Virus record (IMG/VR): IMGVR_UViG_3300039204_000031
Coordinates: 1-35,276 of that record
Source: a virus
Reading direction: 5' to 3' (one strand)
DNA: 35,276 nt
Below the pieces are notes generated by a model. That model made no database searches and had not been told where the DNA came from. It saw nothing but the letters and a program-made list of their open reading frames with translations. Positions 23,188-28,727 of the stretch are shown here, one piece after another. The position numbers were made by a program, and so were the translations under genes. Position 1 is the first letter of the stretch. Every line of letters starts with the position of its first letter.

Positions 23188-23789
23188 TAAACGTATCTTA
23201 TTGGTTTTTGTTTAGGTATTACTTTTATTATTTCTTGTAAATTAAGCCAGTTCGTAAAATGTTCTTTAAATTCTTTTATGTTTTCCTTCTGTTCTCCTGT
23301 TTGTATTAACTTTCCTTCAAAAGTGTTTAAGTATTTTTTTATAGTATCTTGATTCGTTCTAGTTTGCATTGATTGAACTTCCATCCATTGAGCGTCTTTT
23401 AAGCAAGAATTTAAAAATGGTTTATTATTAATAATAGTTACTTCTTCTTCTTCTTTCTCTTCTACTTGTTGGGTAGGGGTTAAATTACCCCCATCGGTAG
23501 GGGGGGATGCAAGGGGTTTATCGGTTGGTTTTCCCTCTTTAATATAAGCCTCCCCATTCAGTCTTGTTTTTGTTTTATCTTCATAACCCTTAACTTGACT
23601 GTCTATACTGTTAACTTGACTTATCCATGCAAATTTAGCCATTCCTTTTAAGTCTTTGGGCTTCAACCCTAAGAACTGTCTATCTAAAAGAGCTTGTATA
23701 AAAGAAAGCTTATCCTCGTTGTTTAGTTCATTATAAACATCGTAATAGCTTCTAAAAAAGTTAAATCCCTTGCGTTTTGTTAATTTCAT
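23187..23789 (-). CDS. Putative replication initiation protein (DUF6291/DUF7833-like)
   Basis: 200 aa. The N-terminus GFNFFRSYYDVYNELNNEDK (about 8-27) matches the DUF6291-type start. A flexible Pro/Thr/Gln/Glu-rich linker follows (about 90-118). The C-terminus has KEFKEHFTNWLNLQE (about 171-185), like the wing-helix tails of phage replication proteins. The gene is first in the replication block and has repeats and a hairpin in its leader. The linker DNA is G-rich on the plus strand and could contain the origin, as in lambda O. Confidence 0.65.
   Translation of the reverse strand: MKLTKRKGFNFFRSYYDVYNELNNEDKLSFIQALLDRQFLGLKPKDLKGMAKFAWISQVNSIDSQVKGYEDKTKTRLNGEAYIKEGKPTDKPLASPPTDGGNLTPTQQVEEKEEEEVTIINNKPFLNSCLKDAQWMEVQSMQTRTNQDTIKKYLNTFEGKLIQTGEQKENIKEFKEHFTNWLNLQEIIKVIPKQKPIRYV
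23471..23516. repeat. G-rich tract with two GGTAGGGG repeats, origin candidate
   Basis: Plus strand: GGGTAGGGG, then CCCCC, GG TAGGGGGGG and GGGG within 46 bp, in a genome that is otherwise AT-rich. GGTAGGGG occurs twice, 24 bp apart (23472 and 23496). It lies in the linker-coding part of the replication gene. A G-quadruplex or an origin is possible; not tested. Confidence 0.4.
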
Positions 23790-23791
23790 GT

Positions 23792-23839
23792 TTCACGTTT
23801 TTATTCACGTTGTAAAAAAAGAATGTGCAGGAACGTGAA
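23792..23839. repeat. Three TTCACGTT repeats in front of the replication gene
   Basis: TTCACGTT occurs at 23792-23799 and 23804-23811 on the plus strand and inverted at 23832-23839. The first is 3 bp upstream of the replication gene start. Two direct copies are 12 bp apart; the third forms the near-palindrome GGAACGTGAACC. Such iterons suit an operator or initiator binding site. Confidence 0.5.
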
Positions 23840-23875
23840 CCTCTTTGAATTCAACCGCTAAGTTGAAACACATTC
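23814..23875 (-). terminator. Hairpin with T7 run in the replication leader
   Basis: Minus strand: GAATGTG (23869-23875) pairs with CACATTC (23821-23827), followed by seven T. The loop holds a second hairpin, TTCAAC-TTAGCG-GTTGAA (23850-23867). It terminates or attenuates transcripts arriving from the 24-26 kb genes. If the promoter-like box at 23876-23883 is real, most of the first arm would lie at or before the RNA start. Confidence 0.55.
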
Positions 23876-23883
23876 CAAATATA
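23876..23883 (-). promoter_or_regulatory. Promoter -7 box candidate before the replication gene
   Basis: TATATTTG on the minus strand fits TAnnTTTG. No TTTG is found at the expected 19-21 bp upstream distance (nearest is 12 bp), so this is weaker than the promoters at 10143, 19717 and 26344. Confidence 0.35.
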
Positions 23884-23888
23884 CAAAA

Positions 23889-24119
23889 TTATTTACAAAT
23901 ATCTTTAGTTTCTTTAATTAAATCAATTAGATTATAAAGATTATCTAAACTTAATGTAATATAAGTATAGTTTTTAGTGTTTATTTCTACACACTCATCA
24001 TTATTAAAAGTACAACTTAAAACGTCTATTTCTGCGTCTAATATTTTAGATGAAAATATACCTTCTTTATATCTTAATTCTCCTGATGATGGTAAAAACA
24101 TTTTTTCTATAATATCCAT
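23889..24119 (-). CDS. Hypothetical protein (76 aa)
   Basis: MDIIEKMFLPSSGELRYKEG to KETKDICK, with beta-strand character in the middle. No family recognised. The last gene before the replication leader. Confidence 0.55.
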   Translation of the reverse strand: MDIIEKMFLPSSGELRYKEGIFSSKILDAEIDVLSCTFNNDECVEINTKNYTYITLSLDNLYNLIDLIKETKDICK

Positions 24120-24134
24120 TATTAACTTTTTTAA

Positions 24135-24392
24135 TTACTCATAAAGTTTAAATATTTCTTTTAGTTTTTCTTTATCAATAGCTTTGTAGGTCGTGTATTT
24201 TCTTGACTTATTATGCTTGGTTGTAAAGGATTGTTTCCCACGTTCTACTAATGTTCCATGTTCAGCTTCAATTTCTCCTAATCGGGTTTGAAACTTATAA
24301 AACATAGAATCATTAATTACGTCTTTTAAAGAGAACTTATCCCATTTTATTAGGTAATAGATAGCTTCTTGCCATTGGTTATTTACTTTCAT
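24135..24392 (-). CDS. Putative winged-helix protein (85 aa)
   Basis: NNQWQEAIYYLIKWDKFSLK, NDSMFYKFQTRLGEIEAEHG and TTYKAIDKEKLKEIFKLYE form a helix-turn-helix plus wing pattern common in small flavobacterial phage proteins encoded near replication genes. It could bind DNA as a regulator or replication factor. The assignment is from pattern only. Confidence 0.55.
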   Translation of the reverse strand: MKVNNQWQEAIYYLIKWDKFSLKDVINDSMFYKFQTRLGEIEAEHGTLVERGKQSFTTKHNKSRKYTTYKAIDKEKLKEIFKLYE

Positions 24393-24400
24393 ATTTATAG

Positions 24401-24574
24401 TTATTTAATATATCCTTCTCTTTTATAGAAACTAATTAAATTAATAGCAGCTTTAAAATCTTTTGCTATTAATGATATTTTTTTAGCCTCCTCTTTGTTT
24501 GGTACATTCAAAGCAACCCACTCTTGGTCTTCAATATCTTTTAGATATTCTGTTAGTACTTTTACAGGAGTCAT
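24401..24574 (-). CDS. Hypothetical protein (57 aa)
   Basis: MTPVKVLTEYLKDIEDQEWV to YKREGYIK. I chose the ATG at 24574, one base after the DUF3127 stop; a longer reading would overlap that gene by 53 bp. Mostly helical. Function unknown. Confidence 0.55.
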   Translation of the reverse strand: MTPVKVLTEYLKDIEDQEWVALNVPNKEEAKKISLIAKDFKAAINLISFYKREGYIK

Positions 24575-24575
24575 G

Positions 24576-24947
24576 CTAAAATGGCAAATCATCTGGTTCA
24601 TCATTAGATAAATCTGGTGCTGGTGCAAATTGATCTAAAGGAGGTAATTCTTGAGCTGGAGCAGCTTGAGATAAACTCTCTATTCTCCATCCTTGGATAG
24701 AGTTAAAGTACTTTGCTTCTCCTTGAGGATTAATCCATTCTCTACCGTTTAGATTGTAATTTACTTTAATATCATCACCGACACTGTAAGAGTCCAATAA
24801 TTCGCACTTATCTTTTATAAGTTCTATTATTATCTTTTGAGGATATTGTGAATCCGTTTCTATTACAAATTCTCTTTTCTTAAAACCATTAGATCCGTAT
24901 TCTTTAGTTTCGTTTTTAATTATTAATTTACCTTGTACTTCGCTCAT
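24576..24947 (-). CDS. DUF3127 protein, OB-fold single-strand DNA-binding candidate
   Basis: 123 aa. MSEVQGKLIIKNETKEYGSN, then KKREFVIETDSQYPQKIIIE, DDIKVNYNLNGREW and YFNSIQGWRIE define DUF3127, a Bacteroidetes family with an OB-like five-stranded layout. The Pro/Asp-rich C-terminus ends DEPDDLPF, closely resembling the protein-recruiting tail of SSB. It probably serves as the phage SSB during replication and recombination. Confidence 0.8.
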   Translation of the reverse strand: MSEVQGKLIIKNETKEYGSNGFKKREFVIETDSQYPQKIIIELIKDKCELLDSYSVGDDIKVNYNLNGREWINPQGEAKYFNSIQGWRIESLSQAAPAQELPPLDQFAPAPDLSNDEPDDLPF

Positions 24948-24957
24948 TGTTTTTAAT

Positions 24958-25068
24958 TTATGTTATTATAATAGCTATTACCAATCCGATAAATAAAACC
25001 ATCTCAACTAAGTTTGTAAAAGACTTAGCTTTTCTGTAATAGCTGTTAATGTGTTCTTTTTGTTTCAT
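24958..25068 (-). CDS. Tiny single-pass membrane protein (36 aa)
   Basis: MKQKEHINSYYRKAKSFTNL, then VEMVLFIGLVIAIIIT as one membrane helix with its C-terminus outside or embedded. It fits the 160-bp gap between two genes. Function unknown. Confidence 0.5.
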   Translation of the reverse strand: MKQKEHINSYYRKAKSFTNLVEMVLFIGLVIAIIIT

Positions 25069-25109
25069 TGATTTCTAATATATTTTTACGTATGGTCTAT
25101 ATCCAATTG

Positions 25110-25451
25110 TTATAAAACATTTGGGTAATTACCTATTTGCCAAGTCCATTTCTTTTTCAAAAATGCGTCATTGGTTTCCTTCACACTTTTCAAAGTTCCA
25201 TAATCTCTTATTTTACTTTTAAGTATGTTTTCATTCCAAGGCATTCCAACATTTATTTGGAATATCCATATTTGCATTTCTTTAAAGTTTCCACCTCTTG
25301 TACTCCACCAATAAGAAAACCAATTACTACGCACTTTTATATTAATGTAAAAGACCCAAGGCAAACGTTTTATAACACTGTATAAATACAATGCTTTACT
25401 GTATTGCTTGCCGTCTAATCCGTTTAAATGAAATTCTGTGTTTTTGTCCAT
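25110..25451 (-). CDS. Hypothetical Trp-rich protein (113 aa)
   Basis: MDKNTEFHLNGLDGKQYSKA to QIGNYPNVL, with many aromatic residues (WFSYWW, WTWQIG). I chose the ATG at 25451; the frame is open to a GTG at 25475. No family recognised; it may be a compact beta protein. Confidence 0.55.
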   Translation of the reverse strand: MDKNTEFHLNGLDGKQYSKALYLYSVIKRLPWVFYINIKVRSNWFSYWWSTRGGNFKEMQIWIFQINVGMPWNENILKSKIRDYGTLKSVKETNDAFLKKKWTWQIGNYPNVL

Positions 25452-25493
25452 ATTATTTATTTTTATAATTCGCACTGTTTTTATACTTATCCG

Positions 25494-25697
25494 TTACTTA
25501 ACTTTTATAAGTTCATCTAAAGAGCAACCAGTCATTTCTACAACCTTGTTTATTACTTGTAATATATTAGCAGCGTTCTTTTGATTGTTTAAGAACGTTC
25601 CGTAAGACACTCCAGTCTCTTTAGACATTCTGTATACTGATACACCGTATTTCTTAGAAACTCCCTTAAAATCAATGTATGTTGTTTTTTTTGTCAT
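25494..25697 (-). CDS. Cro/CI-type helix-turn-helix regulator (67 aa)
   Basis: VSKKYGVSVYRMSKETGVSYGTFLNNQKNA spans the helix-turn-helix region (about 13-42), with the Gly-x-Ser turn and TF recognition helix, followed by the helical NILQVINKVVEMTGCSLDEL of small XRE regulators. With only a DNA-binding domain it resembles Cro or a lone XRE regulator and lies near the early promoter, which it may control. Confidence 0.72.
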   Translation of the reverse strand: MTKKTTYIDFKGVSKKYGVSVYRMSKETGVSYGTFLNNQKNAANILQVINKVVEMTGCSLDELIKVK

Positions 25698-25698
25698 G

Positions 25699-25866
25699 TT
25701 ATAGTTTGTTTATTTCTTGTTTAACCTCTTCCCAATATGAGTATACATATCCATAATGTGAGTTATGCTTTTCTAAATCATAAAGAATTTCATCAACACA
25801 CATTAAAGCGTGTTCGATTGTTCCGAATTTATCTACTAGATGTCGAGCCTTTTGTTTAGCGTTCAT
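25699..25866 (-). CDS. Conserved small phage protein (55 aa)
   Basis: MNAKQKARHLVDKFGTIEHA, then LMCVDEILYDLE and YWEEVKQEINKL. This pattern is very common in flavobacterial phages and prophages with no known function. The ATGA overlap with the upstream gene supports the start. Confidence 0.65.
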   Translation of the reverse strand: MNAKQKARHLVDKFGTIEHALMCVDEILYDLEKHNSHYGYVYSYWEEVKQEINKL

Positions 25867-25988
25867 TGTTTATCGTTTTTATCTATTACTTCAACTCTAT
25901 AATTACCTGTGTCCTTATTCAATTTAAAATAAGTCTCTATTCCTGTGGGTAATATTACATTATTTGGTTTGTTGTAAGTTCTTTTCAT
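25863..25988 (-). CDS. Hypothetical protein (41 aa)
   Basis: MKRTYNKPNNVILPTGIETY to DKNDKQ. It overlaps the next start as ATGA and the previous frame by 29 bp. No motif recognised. Confidence 0.45.
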   Translation of the reverse strand: MKRTYNKPNNVILPTGIETYFKLNKDTGNYRVEVIDKNDKQ

Positions 25989-26103
25989 ACTGTTTTGATA
26001 TTTCATTTTGAAATTCTATTATATACATTAACTTACGAGTTTCTGTTTTACTTTCGTTTAATTTACCTAATAGCCATTTTGGACTGTATTTTTCTGCTGT
26101 CAT
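25960..26103 (-). CDS. Hypothetical protein (47 aa)
   Basis: MTAEKYSPKWLLGKLNESKT to NLQQTK, helical. It overlaps the next gene by 29 bp. A 12-bp perfect palindrome lies about 7 bp upstream of its start. Confidence 0.45.
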   Translation of the reverse strand: MTAEKYSPKWLLGKLNESKTETRKLMYIIEFQNEISKQYEKNLQQTK

Positions 26104-26109
26104 TGTTTA

Positions 26110-26121
26110 AGTTTTAAAACT
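26110..26121. repeat. 12-bp perfect palindrome, possible operator
   Basis: AGTTTTAAAACT lies in the gap between two early genes, close to a second imperfect inverted repeat (CTCATCG and CGTTGAG, one mismatch). It could bind a dimeric regulator such as the XRE protein encoded at 25494-25697, but AT-rich palindromes also occur by chance. Confidence 0.3.
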
Positions 26122-26169
26122 CAACGATTAAATCCCCCAATAAAACCGATGAGTAAGGAGAATAACTAA

Positions 26170-26325
26170 TTAATTGTTATTGTATTTTGATATGTTTGCT
26201 AATATTAACAAAGACCAAAATTCTAAATCAAACTTGTCTGTTAAGAACGTCCCTATAAGACACACTATAGCAAGTATGAAATATATGTTAGATGTCTTTT
26301 TAAGAAATGATAGTATTTTTTTCAT
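26170..26325 (-). CDS. Small membrane protein, first gene of the early operon (51 aa)
   Basis: MKKILSFLKKTSN, then IYFILAIVCLIGTFL and a second hydrophobic part FWSLLILANI. The ATG is about 12 nt after the predicted RNA start of the early promoter, with start context AAAACTATGATATG. Function unknown; first early genes often act on the host. Confidence 0.55.
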   Translation of the reverse strand: MKKILSFLKKTSNIYFILAIVCLIGTFLTDKFDLEFWSLLILANISKYNNN

Positions 26326-26343
26326 ATCATAGTTTTAGTTAAG

Positions 26344-26375
26344 CAAACCTATAACATTATTTTTATATATACAAA
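26344..26375 (-). promoter_or_regulatory. Predicted early promoter
   Basis: Minus strand: TTTG (26372-26375), exactly 20 bp, TAGGTTTG (26344-26351), a full match to the Bacteroidetes consensus. It stands behind the late terminator and in front of the first early gene, and shares a nearly identical -33 region with the promoter at 19717-19748. Confidence 0.7.
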
Positions 26376-26421
26376 TAATTAATGTAGTTTATTTGTTATA
26401 GTGTGATATTAGATCATAAAA

Positions 26422-26445
26422 AAGAGTCAACAAGCGTTGACTCTT
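26422..26445 (-). terminator. Intrinsic terminator of the late operon
   Basis: A perfect 10-bp stem, AAGAGTCAAC and GTTGACTCTT, with a 4-nt loop. On the minus strand it is followed by TTTTTT. It lies about 50 bp after the last late gene and before the early promoter, separating the two transcription units. Confidence 0.85.
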
Positions 26446-26496
26446 AAACTTATGAAAATCCTCAATTTCCAAAATATGAAAGCACTAATATAGTAA

Positions 26497-26754
26497 TTAT
26501 TTTTTAATATTATTACATTCAGATAATTCTTTTTCTAAATGTTGTATTTTATGCTCGTAGTTTAGCTCTTTTGTAGCGTGTTTTAACCTGCGTTTATTAG
26601 CCTCTGTACTGTATTGTATTTGTTCTTCGTTATCGCTTACCCTTTGTATTGTTAAAGATACCGTATTAGTACCTATAACGATTGCAAACATCATAGGGAC
26701 AAACGCTTTTAAGCGCATACTGAACATTTTTTCATCTGTTGGGGTGTTTTCCAT
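26497..26754 (-). CDS. Putative spanin-like membrane protein (85 aa)
   Basis: One transmembrane segment (about 17-33, AFVPMMFAIVIGTNTVSL) followed by a charged coiled coil (EEQIQYSTEANKRRLKHATK, HKIQHLEKELSE). This layout and its place directly after the holin fit an inner-membrane spanin (Rz-like), though no lipoprotein partner was seen. It is coupled to the holin (TAATG). It ends the late operon. Confidence 0.55.
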   Translation of the reverse strand: MENTPTDEKMFSMRLKAFVPMMFAIVIGTNTVSLTIQRVSDNEEQIQYSTEANKRRLKHATKELNYEHKIQHLEKELSECNNIKK

Positions 26755-27230
26755 TATTTATTCTTACGCATTTTTTGGATTTTCTCTAAAGACCTTCCGC
26801 CAAAATAAGCACCATATACCAACAATAGTAAACTAGATAACAACCCTATCCAATCTTCTTTTACGTTAAAGCCGTCTGTTGCGCTGTCTACTGTTATGTA
26901 GACTGACATAACTAAGGTTAAAAATATAATTATAAGAGGTCTAACGTTTTTAGAAAGCCAACTATCCGACTGCATATCGCTTTGCCATCTTTTAGTAACT
27001 TCTTGCATTTCTGAAATGTCTTGCTCTAGCTCCTTAAATAAAATTTCTTTATCTAATTGAGTAAGTTCTTTTTCGTTATTGATAAGTCCTGTTAATTTAG
27101 CAACGTCCGTAAGACCTGTGGCGTCTGTTATAGCGCCTATTAAATTAGGACTAACAGCTTTTCCTATGGTTCCAATACCTTTTAGTAATCTTCCAAAAAA
27201 GGTTTTCTTTTTTTTAGGTGTATCGCTCAT
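26754..27230 (-). CDS. Holin of the 3TM family
   Basis: 158 aa. A basic amphipathic N-terminus (KKKKTFFGRLLKGIGTIGKA), a helical middle, then SWLSKNVRPLIIIFLTLVMS (about 90-109) and DWIGLLSSLLLLVYGAYFGG (about 126-145) followed by RSLEKIQKM. The W-RP motif before a membrane helix and the G-A-Y-FGGRS-EK ending are diagnostic of the GTA/HP1 type 3TM holin family. It would form membrane lesions that release the lysis enzyme. Confidence 0.8.
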   Translation of the reverse strand: MSDTPKKKKTFFGRLLKGIGTIGKAVSPNLIGAITDATGLTDVAKLTGLINNEKELTQLDKEILFKELEQDISEMQEVTKRWQSDMQSDSWLSKNVRPLIIIFLTLVMSVYITVDSATDGFNVKEDWIGLLSSLLLLVYGAYFGGRSLEKIQKMRKNK

Positions 27231-27286
27231 TGTTTAGTATATTTGTTTTTAACGATAGGATTTATTCCTTGACGCTTTACGTTCAT
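27227..27286 (-). CDS. Possible tiny basic peptide before the holin (19 aa)
   Basis: MNVKRQGINPIVKNKYTKQ, overlapping the holin start as ATGA. It fills the gap between the lysis protein and holin genes. Support is weak because the same DNA on the plus strand reads like a small transcription unit. Confidence 0.35.
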   Translation of the reverse strand: MNVKRQGINPIVKNKYTKQ

Positions 27287-27287
27287 G

Positions 27288-27310
27288 CCCTCTTAATTGA
27301 GGGTTTTTTT
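27288..27310 (+). terminator. Plus-strand hairpin with T7 run
   Basis: CCCTC, six bases, GAGGG, then seven T on the plus strand, overlapping the end of the DUF5675 gene on the other strand. As all genes are on the minus strand it would stop antisense transcripts, or end a small plus-strand RNA begun at the TATATTTG at 27237-27244. Confidence 0.5.
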
Positions 27311-27725
27311 ATTGTATTATAACTTTAATTTGTTTCTCGTTTCTTAATAATCTATGAAATGTCTCCATAGTATCGCCGCTATTTGTAACGTCTAATTGAA
27401 AATCTCTTCCTATGTTCTCTGCGGTGTCTCCTAAAGCGATACAGCCGTTTAATTGATTCCAGTAGTTACTAGCATGAAATTTGCATTCGGATCGGTTAGG
27501 AACGTTCTTTAGCTCCCATAGTTCTTTTTTGAATCTAGGCGAGTATTCTAATAGACAATCATACGCGCCCTCTGGTACGCTTGAAACGTTCGGCTTGTTA
27601 TCTAACCATCCACGCTCTAAACTAATAGACGTAAATACTGGATTTAGGTCGCTGTCTAATAAAGTCATCGTTCCTAAAGTTTGACTTTCATCGCTCCAGT
27701 ATCTTTGTATTATTGCTGTGTACAT
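27309..27725 (-). CDS. DUF5675 family protein, lysis-module enzyme candidate
   Basis: 138 aa. Blocks TSISLERGWLDNKPNVSSVP (about 32-51), EGAYDCLLEYSPRFKKELWE and CKFHASNYWNQLNGCIALGD (about 82-101) fit DUF5675, whose members have a predicted L,D-transpeptidase-like active site (His, then GC-I). Here the usual IHxGN reads FHASN. It lies between a two-pass membrane protein and the holin, the place of an endolysin, but no classic endolysin domain is present. Enzymatic activity is inferred. Confidence 0.68.
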   Translation of the reverse strand: MYTAIIQRYWSDESQTLGTMTLLDSDLNPVFTSISLERGWLDNKPNVSSVPEGAYDCLLEYSPRFKKELWELKNVPNRSECKFHASNYWNQLNGCIALGDTAENIGRDFQLDVTNSGDTMETFHRLLRNEKQIKVIIQ

Positions 27726-28081
27726 TATTTGTCTTTTTTATTATTACGTTTTATCATTTCGTGTGTCTCTTCATGGTGTCGTAAAACCTCATCAGCTTTT
27801 TCTAATTTGTTTATCCTCTTTTTTCTCTCCTTTAACTCTTGCTCTTTTAATTCGTTCTCCAATCTTTCGTGCTTTCTTTTAGCTATTAAAGACAGTATTC
27901 TAAAGGGTAATTGTATTACAATGTACAAAAAACCAACTAAAGCAAACCACATCTTAAAATCAGAGCTTATATCTCCTAGTATTTCCAGGTCGGTTATAGC
28001 TATTAAATCTATAATTGTTAATCCCCAAATACCTAAAGAGAATTTCTCTAGATAAAACCACACAATCCTTATCGACGCCAA
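27725..28081 (-). CDS. Membrane protein with coiled-coil tail (118 aa)
   Basis: Two hydrophobic stretches (LGIWGLTIIDLIAI and MWFALVGFLYIVIQLPF) followed by a long charged helix (KHERLENELKEQELKERKKR). The first in-frame ATG lies only at about residue 44, after the first membrane segment, so the TTG at 28081 is the likely start. The layout suits a holin or spanin-like lysis accessory. Coupled to the next gene by TAATG. Confidence 0.55.
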   Translation of the reverse strand: MASIRIVWFYLEKFSLGIWGLTIIDLIAITDLEILGDISSDFKMWFALVGFLYIVIQLPFRILSLIAKRKHERLENELKEQELKERKKRINKLEKADEVLRHHEETHEMIKRNNKKDK

Positions 28082-28239
28082 ATCTTATTTTTTAACTTAT
28101 TTATATTATAGTTTATGTAGTTTCTTAACTTTATAAAATATACCTTTATTAATTCTTTTAATTCCTCTCTGTATTCATATCCCTGTATTACTGAAAATAT
28201 CATCATAGCTAGACCAACCTTAACAATACCGAAATACAT
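28069..28239 (-). CDS. Small membrane-associated protein (56 aa), possibly a -1 frame extension
   Basis: MYFGIVKVGLAMMIFSV followed by a basic helical tail (INYNINKLKNKIWRR). The ATG is the last A of a seven-A run in the preceding frame, and the two frames are related by -1. It may be a separate gene or the second half of a frameshifted or corrupted gene with 28209-28328. Confidence 0.5.
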   Translation of the reverse strand: MYFGIVKVGLAMMIFSVIQGYEYREELKELIKVYFIKLRNYINYNINKLKNKIWRR

Positions 28240-28328
28240 TTTTTTGCCGCTTCCTGGAAATATATTTCTGAAGTAACCGTATCAGATATATATAAATCGT
28301 TTCCTATTATTTCGTACTTCTTTGCCAT
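28209..28328 (-). CDS. Small protein (39 aa) ending beside an A7 run
   Basis: MAKKYEIIGNDLYISDTVTS EIYFQEAAKK, then CISVLLRLV after the run of seven A. A slip of -1 at A-AAA-AAA would give EAAKKMYFGIVKVGLAMM, i.e. a single protein of about 86 aa with a cytoplasmic head and a membrane helix. A one-base sequence error would look the same. Confidence 0.5.
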   Translation of the reverse strand: MAKKYEIIGNDLYISDTVTSEIYFQEAAKKCISVLLRLV

Positions 28329-28339
28329 AATTTATATTT

Positions 28340-28585
28340 TTAATTGTTTAATATCATAAACATAATAATTGGAATAGCTGAATAAACAAAGTCTAAAAAC
28401 TCTGGATTTCCTTTTTTCATTAATTTATCATGTATGATTTCTTTTGCCACGACTAATCCTAAAGAGATTAACCCTCCATAAAAACCAAAGAATAACACTA
28501 AAGGAAAACCAAACAGTATTCCTAACAGTATATGGTCTTTCTTATCTTTAGGTATTTTATATATAATTTTTTCTATTATTCCCAT
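28340..28585 (-). CDS. Small integral membrane protein with KDH and KEI-HD motifs (81 aa)
   Basis: MGIIEKIIYKIPKDKKDHIL, two or three hydrophobic helices (LGILFGFPLVLFFGFYGGLI, SLGLVVAKEI), then HDKLMKKGNPEFLDFVYSAI. The KDH...AKEI.HD pattern is found in small membrane proteins near phage lysis genes in Bacteroidetes phages. I chose the ATG at 28585; the frame is open further upstream without a good start. Function unknown. Confidence 0.55.
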   Translation of the reverse strand: MGIIEKIIYKIPKDKKDHILLGILFGFPLVLFFGFYGGLISLGLVVAKEIIHDKLMKKGNPEFLDFVYSAIPIIMFMILNN

Positions 28586-28595
28586 AATTTGTTTT

Positions 28596-28691
28596 TTAAG
28601 CGTAAATCCAATTTGTACCGTCATAGAAAACAGAAACTTTATCAAATCCTAATTCAGTTGCCGTTCATCTATAACTTATACTAGACGACAT
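28596..28691 (-). pseudogene. Short frame with in-frame TGA after the tail fibre gene
   Basis: MSSSISYR, TGA (28665-28667), then TATELGFDKVSVFYDGTNWI YA and a TAA stop. The sequence after the stop is coherent and has no start of its own. A TGG to TGA change (Trp) would explain it. Lies directly downstream of the tail fibre gene. Confidence 0.45.
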
Positions 28692-28727
28692 TAAATCGCC
28701 TCTTATATGTTTTAATTTTTATCCTCA

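Noticed and set aside
24575-24628. Longer N-terminus for the gene at 24401-24574
   Set aside because: The extension (MHQHQIYLMMNQ) is an out-of-frame reading of the DUF3127 C-terminal tail; the ATG one base after the DUF3127 stop fits the junction style.
13406-28691. Genome-wide stop codon recoding
   Set aside because: Three small frames have in-frame TAA or TGA, but TAA and TGA end many intact genes here (portal TAA, ATGA junctions) and no large gene is interrupted.
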